Assembly: GCF_003363435.1 (NCBI RefSeq)
Contig: NZ_QRCT01000049.1
Coordinates: 248,001 to 312,000, forward strand
DNA length: 64,000 bases
Direction of reading: 5' to 3'
Source of the DNA: Anaerosacchariphilus polymeriproducens
GTDB taxonomy: Bacteria; Bacillota; Clostridia; Lachnospirales; Lachnospiraceae
Shown here: positions 53,355-62,923 of the stretch, piece by piece
How the letters are laid out: each line of letters opens with the position of its first letter
How positions within the stretch are numbered: position 1 is the first letter of the stretch
Made by a program: the position numbers and the translations under genes
Notes under the pieces: generated by a model
The model's input: the letters and a program-made list of their open reading frames with translations, nothing else
The model's database searches: none
Told to the model about the DNA's origin: nothing

Positions 53355-54122
53355 TTAATTGTTGAATTCTAACACATTTTCTCGGAATCTTATAGGTAAA
53401 TTTTTTCTTTGTAAATTGTAATTTTCTCTTTCTTTTATTGAAACAGTATGAAAGAAACACTTCCACAATTCTTGTATTCTCTCTTCATTTTCACTGATTT
53501 TATTAATTGTATCTATATTTATTTGTTCATCTTCAACCAATACCCACTCTTTTTGTTTCGCATGTATAGAAAATAACCCTCTATTCTCATCATATATCAT
53601 CCAATTCTCATTTGGTAAACGGTCTGCAAAATGAGGGGAAATTATTGGTAAAAGGTGACTTTTAGGAGCAATTTTAGCAAAATAAACGCCATTTTGTAAT
53701 TCTTTAAATCTGATAAACCCTTTCATATGATCAGCTTCATAAAAAACTGTCCGGCTTAATTTAAAAACTTTCAAAACTCCAGGATTGCTTAAACAATCCA
53801 TCACCTTCCCTTTATACTTCAAAGCCAATCCTACTACAATGGTCCGATATATTGCATCTGCTTTTTCATCATCCACAGCCAATGCAGCCCTCATAATATG
53901 AATCAACGCTTCTTCTCCCATTTTATTTTTAACAGTATCTGAAACCTTGCGTGCCTTTTGAGCATCTGTTTTCACATTAATATATTCCGCAAACAAACGA
54001 AACGTGTTACATTGTTTTAGTTCTAACTTTATATTAGCATGTCCTTTCTTACTTGCCCAGCCATCATAAACACCGGTAAAAATACCTTCCATACTATCTT
54101 CACATAAAAAGACTGTTTCCAC
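53355..54122 (-). CDS. Partner protein of the DNA-modifying radical SAM enzyme (TIGR03915 type)
   Basis: A 255-residue protein whose start VETVFLCEDSMEGIFTGVYDGWAS and segment ADHMKGFIRFKEL...YFAKIAPKSHLLPIISPHFADRLPNENWMIYDE match the TIGR03915/DUF4130 family, always found beside a radical SAM gene and sometimes fused to uracil-DNA glycosylase. It is thought to act on DNA repair or base metabolism; the reaction is unknown. Start is GTG at 54122 with GGAGGG seven bases upstream. It overlaps the radical SAM gene by 23 bases, so the two are coupled. Confidence 0.85.
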   Translation of the reverse strand: METVFLCEDSMEGIFTGVYDGWASKKGHANIKLELKQCNTFRLFAEYINVKTDAQKARKVSDTVKNKMGEEALIHIMRAALAVDDEKADAIYRTIVVGLALKYKGKVMDCLSNPGVLKVFKLSRTVFYEADHMKGFIRFKELQNGVYFAKIAPKSHLLPIISPHFADRLPNENWMIYDENRGLFSIHAKQKEWVLVEDEQINIDTINKISENEERIQELWKCFFHTVSIKERENYNLQRKNLPIRFRENVLEFNN

Positions 54123-55470
54123 TTGAACACCCTCCCTGTATTTGTGTATCAAAAAGAGAAATCTGCTTATAAGTAATATCTCCTATACCATAAGATTTCT
54201 TATCCATAGCCTCTAAAAGATTTCTAGTAATATAATCTTCCTCTATTTTGGTAGCATACATCATTTTCCCATTACAGGTAATAAAATATAATGCACGCTT
54301 CAATACGACGCCTATCTTCTTCAAATCTTCAAAGTTCAATTTTGCAAATTTTCTAGCCTTCATAATACGACGTGCAGACTGATATCCTATTCCGGGAACT
54401 CTAAGGAGAATATCATAAGATGCCTTATTAATCTCAACAGGGAAAACATCTAAATTCTTTAATGCCCAATTACATTTCGGATCGAATAATACATTAAAAT
54501 TGGGGGTCTCTTCTGATAGTAATTCTTCTGCTTTAAATTTATAAAAGCGTAAAAGCCAATCAGCCTGATATAATCTATGTTCCCTCAAAAGAGGAGGGCC
54601 TCCTGGTAATGATGGTAGATTTTTATCTTCTGTTACCGGAACAAACGCTGAATAAAACACTCTTTTCAAATCGAAGTTTTGATATAAAGACTGAGCTACC
54701 GTCATAATCTGAAAATCATTTTCCGGTGTCGCTCCGATAATCATCTGCGTACTTTGTCCCGCAGGAACGAAACGAGGGGCAGACTTATAAACGGTCAACT
54801 CATCTTTATTGGAAGTAATCCCGTTTTGAATAAGACGCATGGGCTTTAAAATGGTCTTTCTGTTTTTGTTGGGTGCCAGCTGCTTTAATCCTTCCGCTGT
54901 AGGAAGTTCAAGATTAACACTCATTCTATCTGCTAAAAAACCTGTCTTGGCAACTAATGTTTTCTCCGCACCCGGAATTGCTTTTACATGAATATACCCT
55001 TGAAAATGATGCACTGTCCTTAATTTAAAAATAGTTTCATAAATCAATTCCATGGTATAATCAGGACTTTTCAATATACCGGAACTTAGAAACAGGCCTT
55101 CGATATAATTTCTCTTATAAAAATTCATAGTCAATTCACAAACTTCATCTGGTGTGAAACTAGCTCTCTTCACATCATTAGACACACGGTTCAAACAATA
55201 CTTGCAGTCATAAATACATTCGTTCGTAAAAAGAATCTTCAATAATGAAATACACCGTCCATCTGCAGAAAAACTATGACATATACCGGATGAAACACAA
55301 TTTCCTATCCCTTTTCCATCGCCTTTTCGTTCTACTCCACTGGAAGTACATGCAACATCATATTTGGCTGCATCGGACAGCACTGCTAGTTTCTCCATCA
55401 GAGGCATTTTATTTTTCGTTTCCGTTTGACAATTGAATATATTTTGAGATTTCGTTTCTATCAGATTCAT
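54100..55470 (-). CDS. Putative DNA modification/repair radical SAM protein (TIGR03916 type)
   Basis: A 456-residue radical SAM protein with cluster motif C85-IYD-C89-KY-C92 and additional cysteines in CTSSG and CHSFSADGRC. A C-terminal helix-hairpin-helix (RVPGIGYQSARRIMKARKF) indicates DNA binding. It matches the family linked to uracil-DNA glycosylase (TIGR03916). It is cotranscribed with its usual partner gene. The ATG at 55470 follows GGTGG/AAGG; the open frame continues upstream to 55530 across the promoter and so is not used. LexA-type boxes at the promoter suggest induction by DNA damage. Confidence 0.88.
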   Translation of the reverse strand: MNLIETKSQNIFNCQTETKNKMPLMEKLAVLSDAAKYDVACTSSGVERKGDGKGIGNCVSSGICHSFSADGRCISLLKILFTNECIYDCKYCLNRVSNDVKRASFTPDEVCELTMNFYKRNYIEGLFLSSGILKSPDYTMELIYETIFKLRTVHHFQGYIHVKAIPGAEKTLVAKTGFLADRMSVNLELPTAEGLKQLAPNKNRKTILKPMRLIQNGITSNKDELTVYKSAPRFVPAGQSTQMIIGATPENDFQIMTVAQSLYQNFDLKRVFYSAFVPVTEDKNLPSLPGGPPLLREHRLYQADWLLRFYKFKAEELLSEETPNFNVLFDPKCNWALKNLDVFPVEINKASYDILLRVPGIGYQSARRIMKARKFAKLNFEDLKKIGVVLKRALYFITCNGKMMYATKIEEDYITRNLLEAMDKKSYGIGDITYKQISLFDTQIQGGCSSGNSLFM

Positions 55471-55482
55471 CCTTACACCACC

Positions 55483-55552
55483 AGAACATTTGTTTGTTCT
55501 GATTCTAACATTATTTAACAAAAAAAGCAAGGACTTTTTGAACGTTTGTTCG
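55483..55552 (-). promoter_or_regulatory. Radical SAM operon promoter flanked by two LexA-type (SOS) boxes
   Basis: Minus-strand -35 TTGCTT (55525-55530), 17-base spacer, -10 TAGAAT (55502-55507). Box 1, CGAACAAACGTTCA (55539-55552), lies upstream of the -35; box 2, CAAACAAATGTTCT (55483-55496), lies just downstream of the -10. Both fit the Gram-positive LexA consensus CGAAC-N4-GTTCG closely (box 1) or partly (box 2). Confidence 0.65.
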
Positions 55553-55563
55553 AGTCCCTGCTT
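55519..55563 (-). terminator. Terminator of the HAD operon, overlapping the next promoter
   Basis: AAGCAAGGACT (55525-55535) pairs with AGTCCCTGCTT (55553-55563) with one wobble, followed on the minus strand by a T tract. LexA-type box 1 occupies the loop and the radical SAM -35 box overlaps the stem. Confidence 0.75.
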
Positions 55564-55569
55564 CTGAAT

Positions 55570-56358
55570 TTATATTAATCCAAATTCTTTCAGCCCTCTA
55601 TATATACCATCTTCATGTATCGATGTTGTCTTATACTTCGTCTTTTCCAAAACTTCTTTTGAACTGTTTCCCATAGCTATACCATAGTTAACATACTCTA
55701 GCATTTCCATATCATTATTGCTGTCGCCAAAAGCATATGTGTCTTCTCTTTTTATCCCAAGATGTTTGATCATTTGTTGAATTCCTGTAGCTTTGTTACA
55801 GCCTATCGGTACTAATTCTACCGTACTATATATTTTCTGATGAATTGGATAGAAAATATGATCTACTTCTTTTACAAAAGCAAACGCCTCATCCATAATT
55901 TCCGCACTGACCGTTATCTTATTTATATTACGAATCCCATGTTCCAAATCACAGATTTGTGCTCCAGTAGCAACTTTCCAATCTTCCAGCATTTTCATGT
56001 ATCGTTTATTCGTTACTTTTGGGTTATAATATAAACAATCTTCCCCTTCTATAATAACGAAAATTTTATGTTTTCCACATAATAATTTTAAATTTGCCAG
56101 TTCCTGTTCTTCTACTTTTTTATTTTTTAGTACCTCATTTTTATATTCTACATATGTCCCACATCCGGCAATCAGACCTTCAAAACCAAGCTCTAAAATT
56201 TGTTGGGGGATAGAAATTCTCGTTCTTCCTGTACAAATAAGTGGTATATGTCCATTCTCCAAAAGTTTCTCTATTGCGATCTTAGTGCTATCAGGCACTC
56301 CGATATCATGACTATAAATAGTACCGTCTATATCCAAAAAAACTGCTTTACTTCCCAT
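55570..56358 (-). CDS. HAD-IIB (Cof-type) phosphatase
   Basis: A 262-residue haloacid-dehalogenase phosphatase: motif I FLDIDGTIYSHD, motif II CTGRTR, motif III Lys in GCNKATGIQQM and motif IV FGDSNNDMEML, with a C2b cap between II and III. It dephosphorylates a small metabolite such as a sugar phosphate or flavin nucleotide. A GAAGGGA site precedes the ATG. It follows a related HAD gene by 29 bases; both are likely in one transcript. Confidence 0.93.
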   Translation of the reverse strand: MGSKAVFLDIDGTIYSHDIGVPDSTKIAIEKLLENGHIPLICTGRTRISIPQQILELGFEGLIAGCGTYVEYKNEVLKNKKVEEQELANLKLLCGKHKIFVIIEGEDCLYYNPKVTNKRYMKMLEDWKVATGAQICDLEHGIRNINKITVSAEIMDEAFAFVKEVDHIFYPIHQKIYSTVELVPIGCNKATGIQQMIKHLGIKREDTYAFGDSNNDMEMLEYVNYGIAMGNSSKEVLEKTKYKTTSIHEDGIYRGLKEFGLI

Positions 56359-56387
56359 TATATTCCCTTCTTCCTAAATATCCATTT

Positions 56388-57188
56388 TTAATATATTAAT
56401 TTTTTCATCTCCTTTAAAACACCATCATTAATATTCGTATCTGCTAAAAACTTTGCTGCCTGTTTCACTTCATCTCTGGCATTCCCTACTGCAAAACTAT
56501 ACTCCGCCTGTTTCAGCATTTCAATATCATTTAATTCATCACCAAAAGCCATGGTTTCTGAAGGAAGTATATTAAGTGTCTTCTGAATAGCACTTATGGC
56601 GTTTCCTTTATTCACCTCAACGGATATACTGTCTATCCATTCTTTTCCCGCACAAACTGTCTGTATTCTCTCATGGTTTTCCCACTTAGGGATAAAACTT
56701 TGGGCCGCTATTTCTTCCGCATGATCAGGATGGAAAAGGCTTATCTTGTATATATCTTCTTTTATATCAGTCAGAAGATCATCAACTACCTTCATATTAC
56801 ATTGATAACCATTAATTAGCCAATCAGCCATCTTCTTATCTTGAGGCTCAACATATCCACATACCGCTCCTGATGCAAGTACAGAACATCCTTGCAATTC
56901 CCGGATATCTTTAACTAGTTCTTTTATATCATCATATTTTAATGGATGAGAAGACATTACTTGATCTCGGCACATAACCACTGCTCCATTATTTCCTATA
57001 AATATCATATCATCCTTAATTGGTTGAAAAAGATTTATAATACTTTCACATTGTCTTCCACTGGCTGCTGCAAAGATAATTCCTTTCTCTTTTAACTTTA
57101 AAATAGTGTCAAAAATTTCAGGATTCATCTCTGCAGTACCTGGAGGCACTAAAGTCCCATCAATATCCGTACAAATTAATTTTATCAT
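56388..57188 (-). CDS. HAD-IIB (Cof-type) phosphatase
   Basis: A 266-residue paralogue of the next gene: motif I CTDIDGTLVPPG, motif II AASGRQ, motif III Lys in EVNKGNAISAIQ, motif IV FGDELNDIEMLKQA. The catalytic Asp pair and cap domain are intact. Substrate unknown. AGAGGAG precedes the ATG. Two adjacent Cof-type genes suggest a tandem duplication followed by divergence, as the sequences outside the motifs differ clearly. Confidence 0.93.
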   Translation of the reverse strand: MIKLICTDIDGTLVPPGTAEMNPEIFDTILKLKEKGIIFAAASGRQCESIINLFQPIKDDMIFIGNNGAVVMCRDQVMSSHPLKYDDIKELVKDIRELQGCSVLASGAVCGYVEPQDKKMADWLINGYQCNMKVVDDLLTDIKEDIYKISLFHPDHAEEIAAQSFIPKWENHERIQTVCAGKEWIDSISVEVNKGNAISAIQKTLNILPSETMAFGDELNDIEMLKQAEYSFAVGNARDEVKQAAKFLADTNINDGVLKEMKKLIY

Positions 57189-57307
57189 TCTATTCTCCTC
57201 TTAAAGTAACAATTTATACTAATAATGATAGCTTAATATTCTCGGAAAATCAACCATCCTGAAAAATACTGGGGATTTGAACAAATCAAAGGCTGGCTTT
57301 CCGCTTT

Positions 57308-58351
57308 TTATGTGATAGTTGCATTATCTAATGAAAATCCAATGACCAAACTCCCCTCTGCAATAATAATTTGAAATTTAAAAGGTATCTGACTTAATAT
57401 TTCAGATATAATGCATTGAGCAAACTCTACTTTAACATCTAAAGATGTGATATCATCTGCACTTTTCTCCTCGATAGTCTGAATCTTTGGTGATATGATC
57501 GATAATTTAAATTTATTTTCACATTTTATTTTCCCAAAAATGCCACTCATTCTGAACTCTTCTTCAAAAATCAATAAAATAATTAAAACTGCTGTCTTAA
57601 ACATATCAACATTGATTTCATAATTACCATTTAAATCATCTGCGCATTCAAGAGTGGTTTCCTCAAAGATAGATTCAATCGTTTCTTGACATAATATTTT
57701 AAGTTCTTTTGCACTACATTTCTTTTTTTCCATTACTACAGCATTACATATCATCTCATAAATTTCTTCTTCTACGGAAAAAACATTCTGAAATGTTATG
57801 CGGTCTCTTAATGAATATCTTTTTTGAAATCCATAAATTGCTTTGCCACAGGACCCTAATATTTGACAACGTTTTTTTGCATCTTCAATAAGAAAATCCA
57901 TTCTTTTCAGTATATTTTGATATGACTCATTTTTCTTCTCCAAAAGTTCCTGATATTCTAAATTCTGTTCTTTTAGAATGTAATAATCTAATCCCTTCCT
58001 TATAAATCTATTTAATTCTTCTAACAACCATGGTTTTGTTACAAATTTAAATATATCTACTTGATTTATGGTCGCTAAAATTTGTGGGAGCTGTGTATAA
58101 CCCGTTAAAATGATTTTAACTGTTCTTGGCCACTTTTTTTCAACTATGTTCAGCAAGTCTAACCCTGTCATGATTGGCATTTTCATATCAGTAACAATCA
58201 AATGGATTTCGTTTTCTTCCATAATATCGATTGCTTGTTTTCCACTATTTGCAAAGTAACATTGATATTCCTCATCCATGAAGCCCCTCCTGAGAGAGTT
58301 TAAAATATAAACTTCATCATCTACAAATAAAACTGAATATTTTTCGTACAT
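57308..58351 (-). CDS. Response regulator with an unusual C-terminal domain
   Basis: A 347-residue protein with an N-terminal receiver (SVLFVDDEVYILNSLRRGF, phospho-Asp in LIVTDMKMPIMTG, Thr in ILTGYTQ, Lys in FVTKPW) similar to RpfG-type receivers, a coiled-coil segment (about 125-160), and a C-terminal part of about 180 residues. That part has no HD-GYP, DNA-binding or GGDEF motif. Its end (FKTAVLIILLIFEEEF then VEFAQCIISEILSQIPFKFQIII) vaguely resembles a degenerate GHKL ATPase; this is weak inference. AGGAGG precedes the ATG, 12 bases after the kinase gene. Confidence 0.85.
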   Translation of the reverse strand: MYEKYSVLFVDDEVYILNSLRRGFMDEEYQCYFANSGKQAIDIMEENEIHLIVTDMKMPIMTGLDLLNIVEKKWPRTVKIILTGYTQLPQILATINQVDIFKFVTKPWLLEELNRFIRKGLDYYILKEQNLEYQELLEKKNESYQNILKRMDFLIEDAKKRCQILGSCGKAIYGFQKRYSLRDRITFQNVFSVEEEIYEMICNAVVMEKKKCSAKELKILCQETIESIFEETTLECADDLNGNYEINVDMFKTAVLIILLIFEEEFRMSGIFGKIKCENKFKLSIISPKIQTIEEKSADDITSLDVKVEFAQCIISEILSQIPFKFQIIIAEGSLVIGFSLDNATIT

Positions 58352-58363
58352 AATAGTGACCTC

Positions 58364-59641
58364 CTAATTTAAATTCAATTTTTCAGGTAATTTAACAATA
58401 AATTTGGTTCCTTTCCCTTGTTCTGATACTACATCTATCAAACCACTATGCTTATTTACAATGATATCATAAGATATACTAAGTCCTAGACCAGTCCCAC
58501 TCCCAATTTCCTTAGTTGTAAAAAATGGTTCGAATATTTTTTGTTTATGTTCTTCTGATATTCCCGGCCCATCATCTTCAACATAAAGATTGATATATCC
58601 ATCTGATTTGTCTGCTTTAATCCTTACCAATCCCATCTGTTCTTTATTTTGAGACTTTATTGCTTGCGCTGCGTTTACTAAAATATTTATCAGAACTTGT
58701 CCAATCTGTAATTTATTACAATAAACTGACACTTCATCAGGAACATCAATTTCAATATCTGCTACATATTTAATTTCATTTTTACATATCAGCAATACTT
58801 GATTTATGATATCTAACACACTATATACATCTTTTTCATCATCTTTCACCGTTCTGGCAAATGATCTTAATGATTGCACGATTTCTGTAACTCTCATTAT
58901 TCCACTTTTAGAATCCGTTATGATTCCCTCTAATTCTTTTACTATAATTTCTATTTTTAATTCCTTATATTTTTCAAAAATTTCTTTCTCTAAATATAAT
59001 TTATTACTTTTGACCAATTGTGAATTTACAAAATTTATATACTCAGATATTCTTCGCAAATACTTCTCTAATATTTCAAAATTACTATTCACAAATCCCA
59101 TAGGGTTATTTATTTCGTGCGCAATTCCTGCTGCCAATTGACCAATTGCAGCCATTTTTTCAGATTGGACTAAATGAAATTTCGTCTCGCTTAGCTTTAC
59201 ATTCATTTCTTTTAACTCTCTATTTTGTTCCTTCGTCACTTTGAGTAAGTCTTTCATATGATTAGATGCCATTCTCGTATCAATAGCAGCCTTAATACGT
59301 GCATTAAATTCTATCTCATTTATTGGCTTACTAATATAATCAGAGGCTCCAAGATCAAAACATCTGCTGAAACTTTCAGCATCATTTAGTGAAGTGAACA
59401 TGATGATTGGCATATCATCGTATTTTTTATCTTGTCTTATCATTTGCATTAATTCAAACCCAGATATCTCCGGCATAATAATATCTAAAATTAAAATATC
59501 AATGTTTTTATCATTAATAATACGCATTGCATTTTCTGGTTTCTCACATAATATAATATCTGACACCCTTTTATTTTCTTTCAAAAGTCTTTCAGCTATC
59601 TTTAAATTAAATCTACTGTCATCTACAACAAGTATTTTCAT
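58364..59641 (-). CDS. Receiver-histidine kinase hybrid
   Basis: A 425-residue soluble protein: receiver domain ([18 protein letters not shown], phospho-Asp in [13 protein letters not shown], Lys in ISKPI), a coiled coil (about 130-160), a HisKA domain with phospho-His in [15 protein letters not shown], and an HATPase ([43 protein letters not shown]). It has no membrane segment, so its kinase activity is probably gated by an upstream phospho-donor acting on the receiver. GGGAGG precedes the ATG. It is followed by the unusual response regulator, its likely partner. Confidence 0.94.
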   Translation of the reverse strand: MKILVVDDSRFNLKIAERLLKENKRVSDIILCEKPENAMRIINDKNIDILILDIIMPEISGFELMQMIRQDKKYDDMPIIMFTSLNDAESFSRCFDLGASDYISKPINEIEFNARIKAAIDTRMASNHMKDLLKVTKEQNRELKEMNVKLSETKFHLVQSEKMAAIGQLAAGIAHEINNPMGFVNSNFEILEKYLRRISEYINFVNSQLVKSNKLYLEKEIFEKYKELKIEIIVKELEGIITDSKSGIMRVTEIVQSLRSFARTVKDDEKDVYSVLDIINQVLLICKNEIKYVADIEIDVPDEVSVYCNKLQIGQVLINILVNAAQAIKSQNKEQMGLVRIKADKSDGYINLYVEDDGPGISEEHKQKIFEPFFTTKEIGSGTGLGLSISYDIIVNKHSGLIDVVSEQGKGTKFIVKLPEKLNLN

Positions 59642-59753
59642 TCTTTTTCACCTCCCAAAAATAATTTATTGTATATTTTTTATTATTTTATCACATTTTC
59701 TTACAAATAGGGAGAGTAATCCAAGTAAAATCTACTTAATTCTTGTAAAATAA

Positions 59754-59810
59754 AAAGCAGATTTCCAATCAACTCATAAAAACTTACGAGCTGACTTGAA
59801 AATCTGCTTT
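59754..59810 (-). terminator. Terminator of purH
   Basis: AAAGCAGATTT/AAATCTGCTTT perfect outer stem (59754-59764, 59800-59810) with further internal pairing, followed by T-rich sequence on the minus strand, nine bases after the purH stop. Confidence 0.8.
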
Positions 59811-59818
59811 CTTATATT

Positions 59819-61372
59819 TTAGTGTTTAAAATGTCTCATACCGGTGAATACCATTGCAATTCCATATTCATCACATTTATCAATCGATAACTGATCTCTC
59901 ATTGCCCCGCCAGGCTGTATAATGGCTGTAATTCCTGCTTTGTGTGCTGCCTCTACAACATCGTCAAAAGGGAAGAAGGCATCCGATGCCAAAACGGCAT
60001 TCCGGGTCGCATCTTTTCCTATTAATTCTTCTGCATGTTCAAAACATTGCGTTGTTGCCCAGATTCTATTCACCTGTCCAGGTCCTATTCCAACCGTTTG
60101 CTTATTTTTAACCACTGCAATTCCATTAGACTTCACAAATTTTACAACTCTCATGCCGAATTTCATGTCTTCTAATTGCTCTTGTGTAGGCTGAGTTTTC
60201 GTTACTACCTTAAAATCCTCTTCCTGATAAAGCTGGCTGTCTATTGACTGTACAATTAGTCCACCATTTACTTTCTTCATATCCAATGCTTCACTACTCT
60301 GAGGTACTTCAATATCTTTTAATTCTAGAACACGGATGTTCTTCTTCATTTTCAAGATTTCAAGTGCTTCTACTTCATAACTTGGTGCTACAATTACTTC
60401 CAAGAATATCTCATTCATTTCTTCTGCCATTCTCTTTGTAATTTCTCTATTTGAAACAACGATTCCACCAAAAATAGACATTTTATCTGCATTAAATGCT
60501 TTTACCCAGGCATCGTAAATATGATCTGCACTTCCTACACCACAGGGATTTCCATGTTTACATCCAACAACCGTCGGTTCTGTAAATTCTTTTAATAATT
60601 CTAATGCTCCATTGGTGTCATTTATATTATTGAAGGATAACTCTTTTCCATTATGTTGTACTGCATCGACCAAAGATCCGATCTGTTTTCCGACCTGGCG
60701 ATAAAATGCGGCTTTTTGATGTGGATTTTCTCCGTATCTCATATCCTGTACTTTTTCAAAAGTCATTGTTAATGTTTCCGGCAATTCAAAATCTTGTCTT
60801 TCTTTCTTTAAATAATCAGCAATCATCGTATCATAATTCGATGTATGCATAAATACTTTTTGCATTAAATAAAATTTGGTCTCCAGTGTAACTTCTTTTT
60901 TAGTCTTCAATTCTGATAATACTTTATCATAATCTCTAGGATCAACTACAACTGCAACATCCTGATAATTCTTGGCTGCTGAACGAAGCATTGTCGGACC
61001 ACCAATATCAATATTTTCAACTGCTTCTGCCCTTGTCACCCCTTCTTTCATAATAGTAGATTTGAACGGGTATAAATTAACTATCACCATATCAATCGTG
61101 TCAATTTCTAAATCATTGATTTGTTTCATATGATCCGGATTAGAACGCATTGCCAATAATCCTGCATGTACAACTGGATGGAGCGTCTTCACACGGCCAT
61201 CTAAACATTCTGGAAATCCTGTCAACTCTGATATTTCAATCGCCGCAACTCCCTCTTCCTTTAATTTATTGTACGTTCCGCCTGTAGAAATAATCTCTAC
61301 TCCTAATTCTACAAGTTCTTTTGCTAATTCTACAATTCCTGTCTTATCCGAGACACTAATTAATGCTCTCAT
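59819..61372 (-). CDS. purH: Bifunctional AICAR transformylase / IMP cyclohydrolase
   Basis: A 517-residue enzyme with the N-terminal IMP cyclohydrolase (RALISVSDKTGIVELAKEL, ISTGGTYNKLKEEG) and the C-terminal AICAR transformylase (RYGENPHQKAAFYR, GCKHGNPCGVGSA, QPGGAMRDQ). It performs the last two steps of IMP synthesis. The start at 61372 has AGGAGG upstream; the longer open frame to 61453 runs through the riboswitch terminator and is not used. Expression is controlled by a ZTP riboswitch in the leader, fitting since ZTP/ZMP reports shortage of 10-formyl-tetrahydrofolate, the enzyme's co-substrate. Confidence 0.98.
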   Translation of the reverse strand: MRALISVSDKTGIVELAKELVELGVEIISTGGTYNKLKEEGVAAIEISELTGFPECLDGRVKTLHPVVHAGLLAMRSNPDHMKQINDLEIDTIDMVIVNLYPFKSTIMKEGVTRAEAVENIDIGGPTMLRSAAKNYQDVAVVVDPRDYDKVLSELKTKKEVTLETKFYLMQKVFMHTSNYDTMIADYLKKERQDFELPETLTMTFEKVQDMRYGENPHQKAAFYRQVGKQIGSLVDAVQHNGKELSFNNINDTNGALELLKEFTEPTVVGCKHGNPCGVGSADHIYDAWVKAFNADKMSIFGGIVVSNREITKRMAEEMNEIFLEVIVAPSYEVEALEILKMKKNIRVLELKDIEVPQSSEALDMKKVNGGLIVQSIDSQLYQEEDFKVVTKTQPTQEQLEDMKFGMRVVKFVKSNGIAVVKNKQTVGIGPGQVNRIWATTQCFEHAEELIGKDATRNAVLASDAFFPFDDVVEAAHKAGITAIIQPGGAMRDQLSIDKCDEYGIAMVFTGMRHFKH

Positions 61373-61433
61373 TTTTTTCCTCCTATATTCTGCTAATTTT
61401 ACTGGCAAAAACATGTTACTCAAATTCCTAAAT

Positions 61434-61530
61434 AAAAACCACCTGAGCACCATATGGCTGCCCAGGCGGTCGACATTAAACTATCTATACTTCCTGTAGG
61501 TAAACCTACTTATCCGCCAGTCGTATAGAT
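61434..61530 (-). ncRNA. ZTP riboswitch (pfl RNA) with overlapping terminator
   Basis: Reading the minus strand: P1 stem ATCTATAC/GTATAGAT (61523-61530, 61483-61490) encloses GACTGGCGG..., then the highly conserved ZTP-binding sequence CCGCCTGGGCA (61459-61470). The same conserved segment is the 5' half of a strong terminator hairpin (61439-61470) followed by TTTTT (61434-61438). Ligand binding should stop the terminator from forming and switch on purH. Confidence 0.9.
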
Positions 61531-61626
61531 TATCTGAAATTATATTACACTATATGAATATTAATTTCAAGTCATTTTATCTCATTAAACAGTAAATTTC
61601 TAATAGTTTTTCCAAAATATCCTGTC

Positions 61627-62898
61627 TTATTCTTGAAGCACGGAATCTTCACCCTCAGGTAAAATAGCCGCTAACAACATTCCTACTATAGCAGCTAGTG
61701 CCAAACCTGAAATTTCTACTGTTTTTGTAATTGGAATGCTGGAACATCCTATTCCTAATACAAATATCAAGGCTGCTATCATTAGATTCCGGCTGTTTCC
61801 AAAATTCAATCTGGAATTTATCAAAATACGTACGCCTACTGCTGAAATCATTCCATATAATACGATTCCAATCGCACCTGTAACGGGAGTTGGAATACTT
61901 GAAATCACTCCACCAACTTTCCCAAATATACCAAGAACAATCGCAAAAACAGCCGCTATTCGAATGATGCTCGGATCATAATTTTTTGTTACCGCAAGTA
62001 CTCCGGTATTTTCTCCATAAGTAGTGTTAGCAGGTCCTCCTAATAAACCAGCAACTGCAGTTGCAATACCATCACCCAAAATGGTTCTATGAACTCCCGG
62101 ATCTATCATGAAATTTTTTCCAACAACAGCACTATTCGTCGTGATATCACCAACATGTTCTATCAAGGTAACAATTGCAATAGGCGCAATTGCAAGTATC
62201 GCATCTAGTTTAAATACAGGGAAACATAATAACTGTTTCAATATTTCGGGATCAGTAAGAGAAATGAAATGAGCATTACTTATTCCTTCAAATTTACAAA
62301 ATCCCAATGGGTAGCTAATTAAAAATCCAATAATTATAGCAAAAAGTATTGGCATCAGATTAAAGATTCCCTTAGCGAAAACTGAAATGCAAATAATCGT
62401 TGTTAAAACTATAATTGTTAAAATCACCGCTTTGACACTAAATTCTTTGTTCCAATAAAAAGCATCATTAATTGCTGTACTGCTTAATCTTAAACCAATT
62501 ACTATAATGATAGGACCTGTTACAATCGGCGGTAATATCTTATTGATCTTTTCATATCCAACCAACTTAATTAAGATTGCAAAAATTGCATAAACCACAC
62601 CCGCAACAATCAACGCTCCTTTTACAGCTGCCAGTTTTTCTAAAAAATCGGAATCTCCCATTCTGGAATTACCAATAATTGCTTGAATCCCTCCCATAAA
62701 TGCAAAGCTTGACCCCAAAAATACCGGGACCTTCCTTTTCGTTATCATATGAAAGAGTAATGTCCCCAATCCAGCACATAACAAAGTAATTGACGTGTTT
62801 AACCCAGTCAAAGCAGGCACCAAAACAGTAGCCCCGAACATAGCTAAAACATGTTGAATTCCTAACACAATCTTTTGTCCTGATGTTTTCTTTTTCAT
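61627..62898 (-). CDS. uraA: Uracil/xanthine permease, NCS2 family
   Basis: A 423-residue membrane protein with about fourteen helices and NCS2 motifs: the start GIQHVLAMFGATVLVP, ALIEHVGDITTNSAVVG-type segment with the key Glu (TLIEHVGDIT) and GGPANTTYGENTGVLAVT. It imports uracil or a purine base with protons. GGAGG precedes the ATG, 25 bases after the MATE gene's stop, so the two may be cotranscribed. No pyrimidine regulatory leader (PyrR site) is seen in front of it. Substrate is most likely uracil. Confidence 0.93.
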   Translation of the reverse strand: MKKKTSGQKIVLGIQHVLAMFGATVLVPALTGLNTSITLLCAGLGTLLFHMITKRKVPVFLGSSFAFMGGIQAIIGNSRMGDSDFLEKLAAVKGALIVAGVVYAIFAILIKLVGYEKINKILPPIVTGPIIIVIGLRLSSTAINDAFYWNKEFSVKAVILTIIVLTTIICISVFAKGIFNLMPILFAIIIGFLISYPLGFCKFEGISNAHFISLTDPEILKQLLCFPVFKLDAILAIAPIAIVTLIEHVGDITTNSAVVGKNFMIDPGVHRTILGDGIATAVAGLLGGPANTTYGENTGVLAVTKNYDPSIIRIAAVFAIVLGIFGKVGGVISSIPTPVTGAIGIVLYGMISAVGVRILINSRLNFGNSRNLMIAALIFVLGIGCSSIPITKTVEISGLALAAIVGMLLAAILPEGEDSVLQE

Positions 62899-62923
62899 TT
62901 TTTCCTCCGGATATTTTATTTTT

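Noticed and set aside
61373-61453. N-terminal extension of purH
   Set aside because: The extra codons cross the riboswitch terminator and the ATG at 61372 has a strong ribosome site and family-typical start.
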